13,575 nucleotides of DNA from an uncultured Acetatifactor sp. (GTDB taxonomy: Bacteria > Bacillota > Clostridia > Lachnospirales > Lachnospiraceae), in contig CAJUJU010000080.1 of assembly GCA_910586835.1 (NCBI GenBank), forward strand, positions 1 to 13,575, written 5' to 3'. The position numbers were made by a program, and so were the translations under genes. The notes beneath the pieces were generated by a model. It had not been told where the DNA came from, ran no database searches, and worked only from the letters and a program-made list of their open reading frames with translations. This document shows, in pieces, positions 1 through 6,440 of the stretch. Each line of letters starts with the position of its first letter. The first letter of the stretch is position 1.

Positions 1-151
1 AACGGATAATGGAGCAGTTTGTTCACATTTTATTTACTCATGCGTTTGTCGTGATGGAAAACTGTATTCAGAAGACGATGCCTGATATATTTACAAAGAA
101 AGTACTCCATGTTACTCTATTAATACCATTGACAACCCGGGAGGATCCTCT
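1..151. other. Leader region upstream of the M15 peptidase gene; no gene recognised
   Basis: No coding region is supported here. The last bases carry a GGGAGG ribosome binding site (139-144), seven bases before the ATG of the peptidase gene. A weak plus-strand promoter candidate is TTTACA (92-97) with a 17-base spacer to TACTCT (115-120); the -10 match is poor, so I do not call it as a feature. Where transcription of the peptidase gene starts cannot be settled from this stretch, and it may begin outside the window. Confidence 0.4.
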
Positions 152-1240
152 ATGAATAAATCAAAAATATTGCAGATGACTGTGCTTCTCGCCGCAATTG
201 TGGTGCTGGCAGGCGGTTTTCTCCGCGCAGTACGATACGATTCCATGACGCTGACCGACTACGAAAGCCAGCAAAACACAGAAGACAAAAAGGAGACAAC
301 CCTCAATCCTTCCACTGTTCCGGCGGAATCCCAGGGCAGCCCGGAGGGAGACGCCACCGCCGCTCCCGACAATGCCGCGGACACGGAAAACACTCCGGAC
401 GATGATACTTCTGCCGAGCCCGGTGTGGAATCCGGCTCCCACAGCTCCACAGCCCCCGACGGCGCCCCCTCCCCCATGGATCTGCCCACCACAGCCTCCC
501 GGCCTGTGGGCATTCTCCTGAATGCAGGTATTCCGGAAGAGGAACGGATCACCTACAGCCAGGGCTTTTACTATGAACCCCTCTCGGAAAACCTGCGCCG
601 CTATATCACCGGCGTATCCTATCCCTTCCTGCCGGCAGCCGAAACCTCCCCCGAAAGCAGCGTAGATACCGCTGACGGCCAAAAGAAACCTTCCGTCGGC
701 AGCGATACTGCCCTGCTGGTGGGAACAGATGGCTCACAGCCGGCGATTTCCCTGGAGGAACTGCGCTATGTGCATATCTGGCATTATGACTTTGACGGCA
801 ACCCCAGAGAGGGGGAACTGATCTGCAATGAATACATTGCCCGGGATCTGACGGAAATCTTCTATGAGCTCTATCGCTGTGAATATCGGCTGGAAAAAGT
901 ACTGCTCATTGACGAATATGACGGGGACGACACAGCCTCCATGACAGACAACAATACCTCCTGTTTTAATTACAGGCAAAATGCAGGAAGTGCTCATGCC
1001 CTGGGCCTTGCTGTAGACATAAATCCCCTCTATAACCCTCAGGTCACCTACGAAAAAGACGGCACCGAGGTAGTCCTCCCCGCTGCCGCCTCCGCCTACG
1101 CCGACCGTTCCGCAGGCTTTTCCTACAAAATTGACGCAGACGACCTGTGCTGCAGGCTGTTTCTGGAGCATGGTTTTACCTGGGGCGGCAACTGGAACGC
1201 CACAAAGGACTATCAGCATTTCCAGAAGGCAAAGCCCTGA
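152..1240 (+). CDS. Membrane-anchored M15-family peptidase (VanY/D-alanyl-D-alanine carboxypeptidase-like)
   Basis: A 362-residue protein. Residues about 6-26 form one hydrophobic segment after a short Lys-bearing N-terminus, with no clear cleavage site, so it is probably a membrane anchor or uncleaved signal. Residues about 37-115 are a low-complexity Ser/Pro/Asp/Glu/Ala/Thr stretch that looks like a disordered linker. The C-terminal third carries the M15 zinc signature: SAHALGLAVD (280-289, ligands H282 and D289) and the terminal WGGNW...DYQHF block (344-357), where H356 would be the third ligand. Family members cleave peptidoglycan stem peptides, either D-Ala-D-Ala (VanY type) or L-Ala-D-Glu (CwlK type). 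Which bond is cut here cannot be read from sequence, and vancomycin resistance should not be inferred because no van genes are nearby. The ATG follows GGGAGG by seven bases. It converges on the MATE gene with a 4-bp gap. Confidence 0.88.
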   Translation: MNKSKILQMTVLLAAIVVLAGGFLRAVRYDSMTLTDYESQQNTEDKKETTLNPSTVPAESQGSPEGDATAAPDNAADTENTPDDDTSAEPGVESGSHSSTAPDGAPSPMDLPTTASRPVGILLNAGIPEEERITYSQGFYYEPLSENLRRYITGVSYPFLPAAETSPESSVDTADGQKKPSVGSDTALLVGTDGSQPAISLEELRYVHIWHYDFDGNPREGELICNEYIARDLTEIFYELYRCEYRLEKVLLIDEYDGDDTASMTDNNTSCFNYRQNAGSAHALGLAVDINPLYNPQVTYEKDGTEVVLPAAASAYADRSAGFSYKIDADDLCCRLFLEHGFTWGGNWNATKDYQHFQKAKP

Positions 1241-1244
1241 CCGG

Positions 1245-2597
1245 TCATATTTTGATGTTGATCCACTTCCCCTGCCGGAACCGGATCGTGGCAAACAGAA
1301 ATCTGGATAGCTGATCTGCCACAACGCCGAACCAGATACCCACGATCCCCATTCCCAGCACATAGCCAAAAAGCCAGGAGCCCAACGTCCGCATAACCGT
1401 CACGCTCACCGTTGAGGCAATGGCAGTGTACAGGGTATCTCCCGCTCCCCGCAGGCAGCCCATGTAAATAACCTGGGCAATCTGAAGTACCACAACAAAG
1501 ATAATCACATGCATGATGCTCACGCCGATGGCCACAATCTCCGGCTCCCGGAAAAACAATCCCATTAAAAGTCTTGCTCCGAAATAATACACCGCCGCCA
1601 GAATCACGGAGATCACTCCGCCGATCATCCGGCAGGTTCTTCCGTACTTCTTTGCCTGTTCCGGCTGTTTTGCCCCCAGACTGTACCCGATTAGCGCCAC
1701 CGCCGTGGCCTGGAGACCGTCTCCAAAGGAGAAGGACAACCCCATGATGTTCATGCCCACCTGATGGGCTGCCATGGCGTTGGTTCCCTGATCCGCCGCC
1801 ATGAGCGCTGTAAGCATAAAGCCGATGCGCATTAACACCTGCTCTGCAAACACACTGTAACCCACCCGGACGATATTCTTCAGGGCCTCGAGCCCCGGCC
1901 TGATCCGCTGACCGATAATCAGCGGAATGCTGACAAAGGTATCCTTCTTCCAGACGGAAGCCACACTCATAATGCTGGCCACCACCGTGCCGAGCACCGT
2001 GGCAAGAGCCGCTCCGCGGATTCCAAGAGCCGGAAACCCGAAGTGTCCCTGTATCAGCAGGTAATTCGCAATGATATTCACCGTGTTGGATACCAGGTTG
2101 GTCCGCATGGTGATCCGGGTATTTCCTGCCCCTCGCTGGGCGGAATTCACCCCCATCTGAACCACGTTGAAGATCATGCCTCCCATGATAATGCGGAAAT
2201 ACAAAACGGCGCTGTCGTGGGTAGCCTCCTCCGAACCGCAGAACCGGATCACCGGATCCGCAAAGATTACCAGAAGAATACTGAACAATACCGCCATAAT
2301 CAGGATAAAGACCAGAAAGGTTGCAAAGATCCTGTTTGCCTCCTCCCGTCTGTCCTCCCCCTTGCGCCTGGCCACCAGCGCCGAAATGGATACGTTTGCG
2401 GCGATAAAGAATGCCAGCCCCAAAAACTTGGGCTGTGTGGTAAGTCCCACCGCCGCAACGGCATAAGAGCCAAGGGAGCTTACCATCAGTGAATCCACAA
2501 GTCCTGCAAAAGCCGTAAAAAAAGACTCCAGCATTGCAGGCCAGGCCATATTCAATGTGGTTCTGATGTCTTCTCTGCTGTAACGAGGTTGTTTCAT
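1245..2597 (-). CDS. MATE-family multidrug/cation efflux transporter
   Basis: About 450 residues with twelve predicted membrane segments in two homologous halves, the usual MATE size and layout. Typical features are the N-terminal MAWPAMLESFF segment, the Q-R-G-A-G-N-T-R motif after the fourth or fifth helix, and its second-half counterpart LRGAGDT. MATE proteins export cationic drugs or metabolites in exchange for Na+ or H+ across the cytoplasmic membrane; the substrate cannot be inferred. I chose the ATG at 2597 because GGAG lies six bases upstream and the candidate promoter would put the transcript start near 2615. An in-frame ATG at 2609 would add four residues but has no ribosome binding site. 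The gene lies just after the ribosomal operon terminator and is probably transcribed separately. It ends 4 bp from the convergent peptidase gene. Confidence 0.93.
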   Translation of the reverse strand: MKQPRYSREDIRTTLNMAWPAMLESFFTAFAGLVDSLMVSSLGSYAVAAVGLTTQPKFLGLAFFIAANVSISALVARRKGEDRREEANRIFATFLVFILIMAVLFSILLVIFADPVIRFCGSEEATHDSAVLYFRIIMGGMIFNVVQMGVNSAQRGAGNTRITMRTNLVSNTVNIIANYLLIQGHFGFPALGIRGAALATVLGTVVASIMSVASVWKKDTFVSIPLIIGQRIRPGLEALKNIVRVGYSVFAEQVLMRIGFMLTALMAADQGTNAMAAHQVGMNIMGLSFSFGDGLQATAVALIGYSLGAKQPEQAKKYGRTCRMIGGVISVILAAVYYFGARLLMGLFFREPEIVAIGVSIMHVIIFVVVLQIAQVIYMGCLRGAGDTLYTAIASTVSVTVMRTLGSWLFGYVLGMGIVGIWFGVVADQLSRFLFATIRFRQGKWINIKI

Positions 2598-2621
2598 CTC
2601 AGTCTCCATTCCAAAGCGTTT

Positions 2622-2650
2622 CTTATAAGTAAAAAAGGAAGAGGCGACAA
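2622..2650 (-). promoter_or_regulatory. Candidate promoter for the MATE gene, overlapping the rplQ terminator
   Basis: On the minus strand TTGTCG (2650-2645, four of six matches to TTGACA) is followed by an exact 17-base spacer and TATAAG (2627-2622, five of six to TATAAT). Transcription would start near 2615, about 18 nt before the chosen MATE start. The -35 element lies in the loop and 3' arm of the rplQ terminator hairpin, so one short stretch may both end the ribosomal operon and start the next gene. This is inferred from hexamer matching only. Confidence 0.42.
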
Positions 2651-2660
2651 ACGCCTCTTC
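2631..2660 (-). terminator. Rho-independent terminator of the ribosomal operon after rplQ
   Basis: A perfect 9-bp stem, GAAGAGGCG pairing with CGCCTCTTC (2638-2646 with 2652-2660), has a 5-nt loop and is followed on the minus strand by C then six T (2636-2631). It begins about 16 nt after the rplQ stop codon. GC-rich lower stem, short loop and U-run are the classical intrinsic terminator layout. Confidence 0.9.
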
Positions 2661-2675
2661 ACTTCCTGTATCATT

Positions 2676-3212
2676 TTATACCAGCTCAAGAACTACTTCC
2701 ATCGCCGCATCGCCCTTACGCTGACCGATCTTGACAATTCTGGTATATCCACCCTTGCGGTCTGCATACTTGGGTGCATACTCGTCAAAGAGCTTTGCAA
2801 CCAGATCAACTTCCTTTGTATTTCTCTTTCTTCCGGCTGCCTCAGTGGGTACGGATACAACGGGGCAGAGGACTCTCAGAATCTGACGTCTCGCATGAAT
2901 ACGGGTGGGAAGATCCTTCTTGATCTCCTTCTCAACAGTCTCATACTTGGTAACCTTCTTGCCGTCCACAACTTCCTTCACACGCTTTCCGTCCTTGTCC
3001 TTCACGGGAACCTTTGCGGAAACCGTTACCATCTCGAAGTTATCCTTCTCCTTCACTGCCATTGCAATCAGGCCTTCTGCAATCTTCTTCACTTCCTTGG
3101 CCTTTGCCTCGGTAGTTACGATCTTGCCATGATGGATCAGCGCCGTCACCTGATTTCTAAGTAATGCTTTTCTCTGGGAAGAGGTTCTTCCAAGTTTTCT
3201 GTACTTTGCCAT
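2676..3212 (-). CDS. rplQ: 50S ribosomal protein L17, enlarged form
   Basis: L17 is a large-subunit protein near the peptide exit tunnel. The N-terminus (MAKYRKLGRTSSQRKALLRN) and the C-terminal block (LFDEYAPKYADRKGGYTRI, about 141-159) are clearly L17. The protein is 178 residues against about 112-130 in most bacteria. The extra length is central: a Lys/Asp/Glu/Val-rich stretch at about 54-105, and a second insertion around 113-135 before the KEVDLVAKLFDE motif. The reading frame is intact, so this is an elaboration rather than a fusion or frameshift. The ATG at 3212 was chosen because L17 proteins start there and AAAGGA lies ten bases upstream; an in-frame extension to 3293 has no homologous look. 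It is the last gene of the operon, 149 nt after rpoA. Confidence 0.97.
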   Translation of the reverse strand: MAKYRKLGRTSSQRKALLRNQVTALIHHGKIVTTEAKAKEVKKIAEGLIAMAVKEKDNFEMVTVSAKVPVKDKDGKRVKEVVDGKKVTKYETVEKEIKKDLPTRIHARRQILRVLCPVVSVPTEAAGRKRNTKEVDLVAKLFDEYAPKYADRKGGYTRIVKIGQRKGDAAMEVVLELV

Positions 3213-3242
3213 TTTTTTATATTCCTTTCTCTTTTCATGGTA

Positions 3243-3278
3243 CATCCGGCCACGCCCTTTGGTCTTACTTACCGGATG
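3243..3278 (-). other. Hairpin in the rpoA-rplQ spacer
   Basis: CATCCGG (3243-3249) is exactly complementary to CCGGATG (3272-3278), enclosing 22 nt that include a smaller CCA/TGG pairing. It lies within the 149-nt spacer between rpoA and rplQ, about 30 nt before the rplQ start. There is no U-run, so it is not an intrinsic terminator. It could be a processing site or part of the rplQ leader; nothing in the sequence decides this. Confidence 0.35.
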
Positions 3279-3361
3279 CCTGGTTTTCACCATTCAGAGA
3301 TAAACCGGAGGCGCACACATCGGCTTTACCGCCTGCGGATATCCTACTTATCGTTTTCTGC

Positions 3362-4318
3362 TCACTCTTCGCTGGGATTCAGCTGCAGGCCCAGCTCTTT
3401 CAGCTTTGCCAACACCTCTTCCAAGGACTTGCGGCCCAGATTACGAACCTTCATCATATCCTCGGAAGTCCTGTTGCAGAGCTCTTCAACCGTATTGATC
3501 CCGGCTCTCTTCAGACAATTGTAGGAGCGGACGGACAGCTCCAGCTCGTCGATGCTCATCTCGAGAACCTTTTCCTTCTCATCGTCCTCCTTCTCCACCA
3601 TGACCTCAGCGGTCTTAGCGTTTTCGGAAAGATCAATGAACAGGCTCAGGTGCTCGCTCAGTACCTTTGCCGCAAGGCTGACAGCCTCGTCGGGAACCAG
3701 CGTTCCATTGGTAAATACATCCAGCGTCAGCTTGTCATAATCGGTGATCTGGCCCACACGGGTATTTTCTACCGTCACATTGACTCTCTCTACAGGTGTG
3801 TAGATGGAATCTACTGCAATCACACCGATGGGTAATTCCTCGTGCTTGTTCTTGTCAGCGCTTACATAGCCGCGTCCCTTTGTGATCGTCAGCTCCATGT
3901 AAAGCTTTGTATCCTTGCCGCTCAAAGTTGCGATCGGCAGATCCGGGTTCAGTATCTCAATGTCCTGATCCACCTGAATATCGGAAGCGTGTACAACACC
4001 CTCGCCCTCAAACTCTATATAACCAGTCTTGGCGTCGCTGGATTCGCTGTTGTTCTTAATGGCAAGGCTCTTGATATTCATAATGATCTCAGTCACGTCT
4101 TCCTTTACGCCGGGAATCGAACTGAACTCATGCAGAACGCCTTCAATTTTGATCTGGCTTACCGCTGCCCCGGGAAGGGAGGAAAGCATGATCCTTCTCA
4201 GTGAATTTCCAAGAGTAATGCCGTAGCCTCTTTCCAGGGGCTCAACGACGAACCTGCCGTACTTCTTGTCTTCTGAAATTTCAGTAACCTCAATATTGGG
4301 TCTTTCAAAATCAAACAC
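3362..4318 (-). CDS. rpoA: DNA-directed RNA polymerase subunit alpha
   Basis: A 318-residue full-length alpha subunit. The N-terminal domain (about 1-230) dimerises and scaffolds beta and beta'; the motif FVVEPLERGYGITLGNSLRR (about 23-42) is the hallmark of this domain. A short acidic, Lys/Glu-rich linker (about 232-250) leads to the helix-hairpin-helix C-terminal domain (about 255-315, including LELSVRSYNCLKRAGI and KVRNLGRKSLEEV), which binds UP-element DNA and activators. The start codon is GTG, with AAGGAGGG eight bases upstream; no better ATG exists at the homologous position. It lies 104 nt after rpsD and 149 nt before rplQ, in the usual alpha-operon order. Confidence 0.98.
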   Translation of the reverse strand: MFDFERPNIEVTEISEDKKYGRFVVEPLERGYGITLGNSLRRIMLSSLPGAAVSQIKIEGVLHEFSSIPGVKEDVTEIIMNIKSLAIKNNSESSDAKTGYIEFEGEGVVHASDIQVDQDIEILNPDLPIATLSGKDTKLYMELTITKGRGYVSADKNKHEELPIGVIAVDSIYTPVERVNVTVENTRVGQITDYDKLTLDVFTNGTLVPDEAVSLAAKVLSEHLSLFIDLSENAKTAEVMVEKEDDEKEKVLEMSIDELELSVRSYNCLKRAGINTVEELCNRTSEDMMKVRNLGRKSLEEVLAKLKELGLQLNPSEE

Positions 4319-4422
4319 TGCGAATACCCTCCTTTTTGATTGTTTGTTAAAGACACAAGCACTCCGAAGCCATAAATCCGCCGCTTACACGACGCATATA
4401 TGACCTCAGAGGCAGGCAGGGC

Positions 4423-5016
4423 TTACTTGGAGTACAACTCGACAATAAGCATCTCATTTACGGGAACATCGATCATTTCTCTTGTAGGAAGATTCTTGAC
4501 GGTTCCCTTGAAGTTGTCAATGTCAACATCCATCCATTCAGGAACAAGTCTTCCGCCGGTTACCTCAGCGATATCCTTGTATCTCTGCATGGTCTTTGCG
4601 CTCTCTTTGATTTCGATCACATCGCCGGCTTTGATCAGGTAAGAAGGAATGCTCACTACCTTGCCGTTCACCAGAACATGCTTATGGCCCACAACCTGTC
4701 TGGCCTCTCTTCTGGTTCTTGCGAAGCCCATTCTGAACACCACGCTGTCAAGTCTGCTCTCCAGCATGATCATCAGATTCTCACCGGTCATTCCCTTCAT
4801 TCTGTCAGCTTTCTTGTAATAATTTCTGAAGGGCTTCTCCAGAACGCCGTAGATGAACTTTGCCTTCTGCTTCTCACGAAGCTGCAGGCCGTACTCGCTT
4901 ACTTTCTTGCCTACTCTTGCATTCTGTCTGTTAGACTTTTTGTCATATCCCAGATAAGAAGGCTCGAGGCCCAGGGAACGACATCTCTTTAATACGGGTG
5001 TGCGATTTACTGCCAT
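4423..5016 (-). CDS. rpsD: 30S ribosomal protein S4
   Basis: A 197-residue primary 16S rRNA-binding protein that nucleates assembly of the 30S body and helps set decoding accuracy. The conserved stretch LREKQKAKFIYGVLEKPF (46-63) and the S4 RNA-binding domain (about 91-150, with RLDSVVFRMGFARTRREARQ) are present. Only one cysteine (C12) remains in the N-terminal region, so this is the zinc-free form. In many bacteria S4 represses its own operon by binding mRNA, which makes the perfect hairpin immediately upstream interesting. The ATG is preceded by AAAGGAG with a ten-base gap. It sits between rpsK and rpoA. Confidence 0.98.
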   Translation of the reverse strand: MAVNRTPVLKRCRSLGLEPSYLGYDKKSNRQNARVGKKVSEYGLQLREKQKAKFIYGVLEKPFRNYYKKADRMKGMTGENLMIMLESRLDSVVFRMGFARTRREARQVVGHKHVLVNGKVVSIPSYLIKAGDVIEIKESAKTMQRYKDIAEVTGGRLVPEWMDVDIDNFKGTVKNLPTREMIDVPVNEMLIVELYSK

Positions 5017-5039
5017 TTTATTTTTTCTCCTTTACTATA

Positions 5040-5070
5040 GAACAAAATTATCCACGGGATAATTTTGTTC
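5040..5070 (-). promoter_or_regulatory. Perfect 14-bp inverted repeat immediately upstream of rpsD
   Basis: GAACAAAATTATCC (5040-5053) pairs without mismatch with GGATAATTTTGTTC (5057-5070) around a 3-nt loop. In the rpsD mRNA it would end about eight bases before the AAAGGAG ribosome binding site. It is followed by TATAG rather than a U-run, so it is not a standard terminator. Plausible roles are translational control, an RNase processing site, or a palindromic DNA operator. All roles are inference; only the repeat is seen. Confidence 0.6.
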
Positions 5071-5085
5071 CTTGGATGTTTACAA

Positions 5086-5100
5086 TACCGCCATGCGGTA
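5086..5100 (-). other. Small hairpin in the rpsK-rpsD spacer
   Basis: TACCGC (5086-5091) and GCGGTA (5095-5100) form a 6-bp perfect stem with a 3-nt loop, 15 nt upstream (in the mRNA) of the larger inverted repeat before rpsD. No U-run follows. On its own it is weak, but the two hairpins occupy most of this 117-nt spacer. Confidence 0.35.
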
Positions 5101-5133
5101 CCTTCTTCCAACATATTTTACCTGTTCCCACAC

Positions 5134-5529
5134 TCAGACGCGGCGACGCTTGGGCGGACGGCAGCCATTGTGAGGAACGGGGGTCACGTCGCGGATGCTG
5201 ATCACCTCAAGACCGCATGCAGAAAGAGCTCTGATTGCAGCCTCGCGCCCTGAACCGGGTCCCTTTACAAATACGTCAACAGACTTCAAGCCATGCACCA
5301 AAGCAGCCTTGGTAGCTGTCTCTGCCGCCATCTGTGCAGCATACGGAGTAGATTTCCTTGAACCTCTAAATCCCAGACCACCGGCACTTGCCCAACTGAA
5401 TGCGTTTCCTTCCGTATCCGTCAGCGTAACGATTGTATTGTTAAAAGAAGACTGAATATGTGCCTGTCCGCGTTCAACGTTTTTCTTAACGCGCTTTTTT
5501 GTCACTTTTTTTGCAACCTGTTTCGCCAT
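5134..5529 (-). CDS. rpsK: 30S ribosomal protein S11
   Basis: A 131-residue S11, a component of the 30S platform near the mRNA exit. Diagnostic stretches are HIQSSFNNTIVTLTD (about 24-38), SWASAGGLGFRGSRKSTPYA (45-64) and the C-terminal VTPVPHNGCRPPKRRRV, whose PHNGCRPPK(R)RRV end is nearly invariant in the family. Length is normal (about 128-131). The Lys-rich N-terminus is typical of Firmicutes. The ATG at 5529 has only a modest ribosome binding site (TAGG about eleven bases upstream). The gene sits 72 nt after rpsM and 117 nt before rpsD, in standard order. Confidence 0.98.
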   Translation of the reverse strand: MAKQVAKKVTKKRVKKNVERGQAHIQSSFNNTIVTLTDTEGNAFSWASAGGLGFRGSRKSTPYAAQMAAETATKAALVHGLKSVDVFVKGPGSGREAAIRALSACGLEVISIRDVTPVPHNGCRPPKRRRV

Positions 5530-5557
5530 TTTTAAACTAACCTACTTTCTTCTTAAT

Positions 5558-5576
5558 CGGAATCGGCACGATTCCG
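5558..5576 (-). other. Hairpin in the rpsM-rpsK spacer
   Basis: CGGAATC (5558-5564) pairs exactly with GATTCCG (5570-5576) around a 5-nt loop, about midway in the 72-nt spacer. The bases that follow in the mRNA are purine-rich (GATTAAGAAGAAAG) rather than U-rich, so termination is unlikely. It may stabilise or mark a cleavage point in the polycistronic mRNA; this is inference. Confidence 0.4.
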
Positions 5577-5601
5577 TTTTACAGTTACGCAGCTGTATTA
5601 A

Positions 5602-5973
5602 TTACTTTTTCTTGTTTGCAACGGTACGCTTGGGACCCTTGCGGGTTCTTGCATTGTTCTTGGTATTCTGACCGCGAACAGGCAGGCCCTTACGATGACG
5701 AATACCGCGATAGCATCCAATCTCCTGAAGACGCTTGATGTTCAGCGCAACCTCACGTCTCAGATCACCTTCCACCGTTACACCCAGCTTCTCGATAGCT
5801 TCCGTAATCTTCTTTACTTCATCGTCGGTGACGTCTCTCACTCTTGTGTCGGGATTTACGCCGGCCTCTGCCAAAACCTTATTGGAAGTAGGTCTGCCGA
5901 TTCCGTACACATAAGTCAAACCGATTTCAATTCGTTTTTCTCTGGGTAAGTCAACACCTGCGATACGAGCCAT
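5602..5973 (-). CDS. rpsM: 30S ribosomal protein S13
   Basis: A 123-residue S13, which sits in the 30S head and contacts 5S-region L5 and the P-site tRNA. It starts MARIAGVDLPREKR and contains the helix-two-turn-helix motif YGIGRPTSNKVL (23-34). Also present is the family signature GCYRGIRHRKGLPVRGQ (86-102), followed by the basic tail NNARTRKGPKRTVANKKK that reaches the tRNA. Length is typical (118-126). The ATG at 5973 follows a strong AATGGAGG site with an eight-base gap. It is preceded by the unusually long 320-nt spacer from rpmJ, with a 9-bp hairpin ending about 20 nt before the start. Confidence 0.98.
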   Translation of the reverse strand: MARIAGVDLPREKRIEIGLTYVYGIGRPTSNKVLAEAGVNPDTRVRDVTDDEVKKITEAIEKLGVTVEGDLRREVALNIKRLQEIGCYRGIRHRKGLPVRGQNTKNNARTRKGPKRTVANKKK

Positions 5974-6293
5974 TTACATTTCCTCCATTTCCCATGCACC
6001 GGTTTCCGATGCATTGTATCCCTTTACGGATTCAGATTTGCACGCTCCGGTCTGTGATCCGGCGTGCGATTTACTAATTGATTGGGGCTTTCACCCAATC
6101 GGACGATAGTGATCCGATCTTTCCACAACACAAACTGTTCTGGTATCAAGAAGTAATCTCCTGTAAGCTCTCCATCCAGGTTCTATGATAAACAGCGCTC
6201 TCCGGCGCCGATTCAGCCGCACATAAAATCCTGACAAGAAAACTCACTTAACTTGCTCCCTCTGTTGAATGAGGTACTTCCCGCAAGCGGTGA
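5974..6293 (-). promoter_or_regulatory. 320-nt structured spacer between rpmJ and rpsM; candidate cis-regulatory RNA
   Basis: These genes are usually separated by a few tens of bases. The minus-strand RNA can form at least five hairpins: 6193-6210 (6 bp with one G-U), 6098-6118 (6 bp), 6080-6100 (7 bp), 6040-6067 (6 bp plus 3 bp across a bulge) and 5994-6014 (9 bp with one G-U, just before the rpsM ribosome binding site). The second and third share 6098-6100, so they cannot fully form together, a layout seen in switching leaders. The octamer CGGATCAC occurs in two of the hairpins (6116-6109 and 6061-6054). No intrinsic terminator was found, and two short reading frames overlap in different frames. 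E. coli S4 represses its alpha operon through a structured rpsM leader, so a ribosomal-protein control element is a reasonable but unproven reading. I do not recognise it as a known RNA family. Confidence 0.5.
5994..6014 (-). promoter_or_regulatory. Hairpin directly upstream of the rpsM ribosome binding site
   Basis: ATGCACCGG (5994-6002) pairs with CCGATGCAT (6006-6014) over nine positions with a single G-U, closed by a 3-nt loop. In the mRNA it ends about 20 nt before the rpsM ATG, leaving the GGAGG free. It is well placed to affect ribosome loading or to be a binding site, but no function is shown. Confidence 0.45.
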
Positions 6294-6407
6294 TTATCCC
6301 TGCCTCTGTTTGTGTTTCGGATTATCGCAGATAACTCTGATACGTCCTTTTCTCTTGATGATTTTGCACTTTTCGCAAATTGGCTTTACTGATGATCTTA
6401 CTTTCAC
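6294..6407 (-). CDS. rpmJ: 50S ribosomal protein L36
   Basis: A 37-residue L36 reading (M/V)KVRSSVKPICEKCKIIKR and ending NPKHKQRQG, the normal bacterial length. It is the zinc-binding form: Cys11 and Cys14 (CEKC), Cys27 and His32 (C-x4-H) make the zinc ribbon. L36 binds 23S rRNA in the large subunit near L6 and the factor-binding side. The start codon is GTG at 6407, preceded by AAAGGAGGG with a seven-base gap. It normally lies directly after infA; here about 1.8 kb of a membrane-protein gene separates the two. The next gene, rpsM, is 320 nt away. Confidence 0.97.
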   Translation of the reverse strand: MKVRSSVKPICEKCKIIKRKGRIRVICDNPKHKQRQG

Positions 6408-6440
6408 CTGAAACCCTCCTTTCAAAAAAGACCGTTTCCT

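Noticed and set aside
129..134. Consensus TTGACA hexamer as a promoter for the M15 peptidase gene
   Set aside because: It lies only 18 nt before the start codon, so a -10 element would fall inside the coding region; no TATAAT-like match is at the right distance.
734..1369. A 211-codon minus-strand open frame across the M15 peptidase and the MATE end
   Set aside because: It crosses two well-supported genes on other frames and has no recognisable motif.
3213..3293. N-terminal extension of L17 by 27 residues
   Set aside because: The extension has no resemblance to L17, while the ATG at 3212 has a ribosome binding site and gives the standard N-terminus.
3164..3835. A 223-codon plus-strand open frame opposite rpoA and the rpoA-rplQ spacer
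   Set aside because: Composition looks random and the minus strand carries unmistakable rpoA and rplQ.
5040..5070. Intrinsic terminator upstream of rpsD
   Set aside because: The stem is AT-rich and is followed by TATAGTAAAGG rather than a run of U; rpsD directly follows and must be transcribed.
6210..6240. Group II intron 5' end suggested by a GTGCGGC stretch before rpsM
   Set aside because: No domain V hairpin, no reverse transcriptase frame and far too little sequence for an intron.
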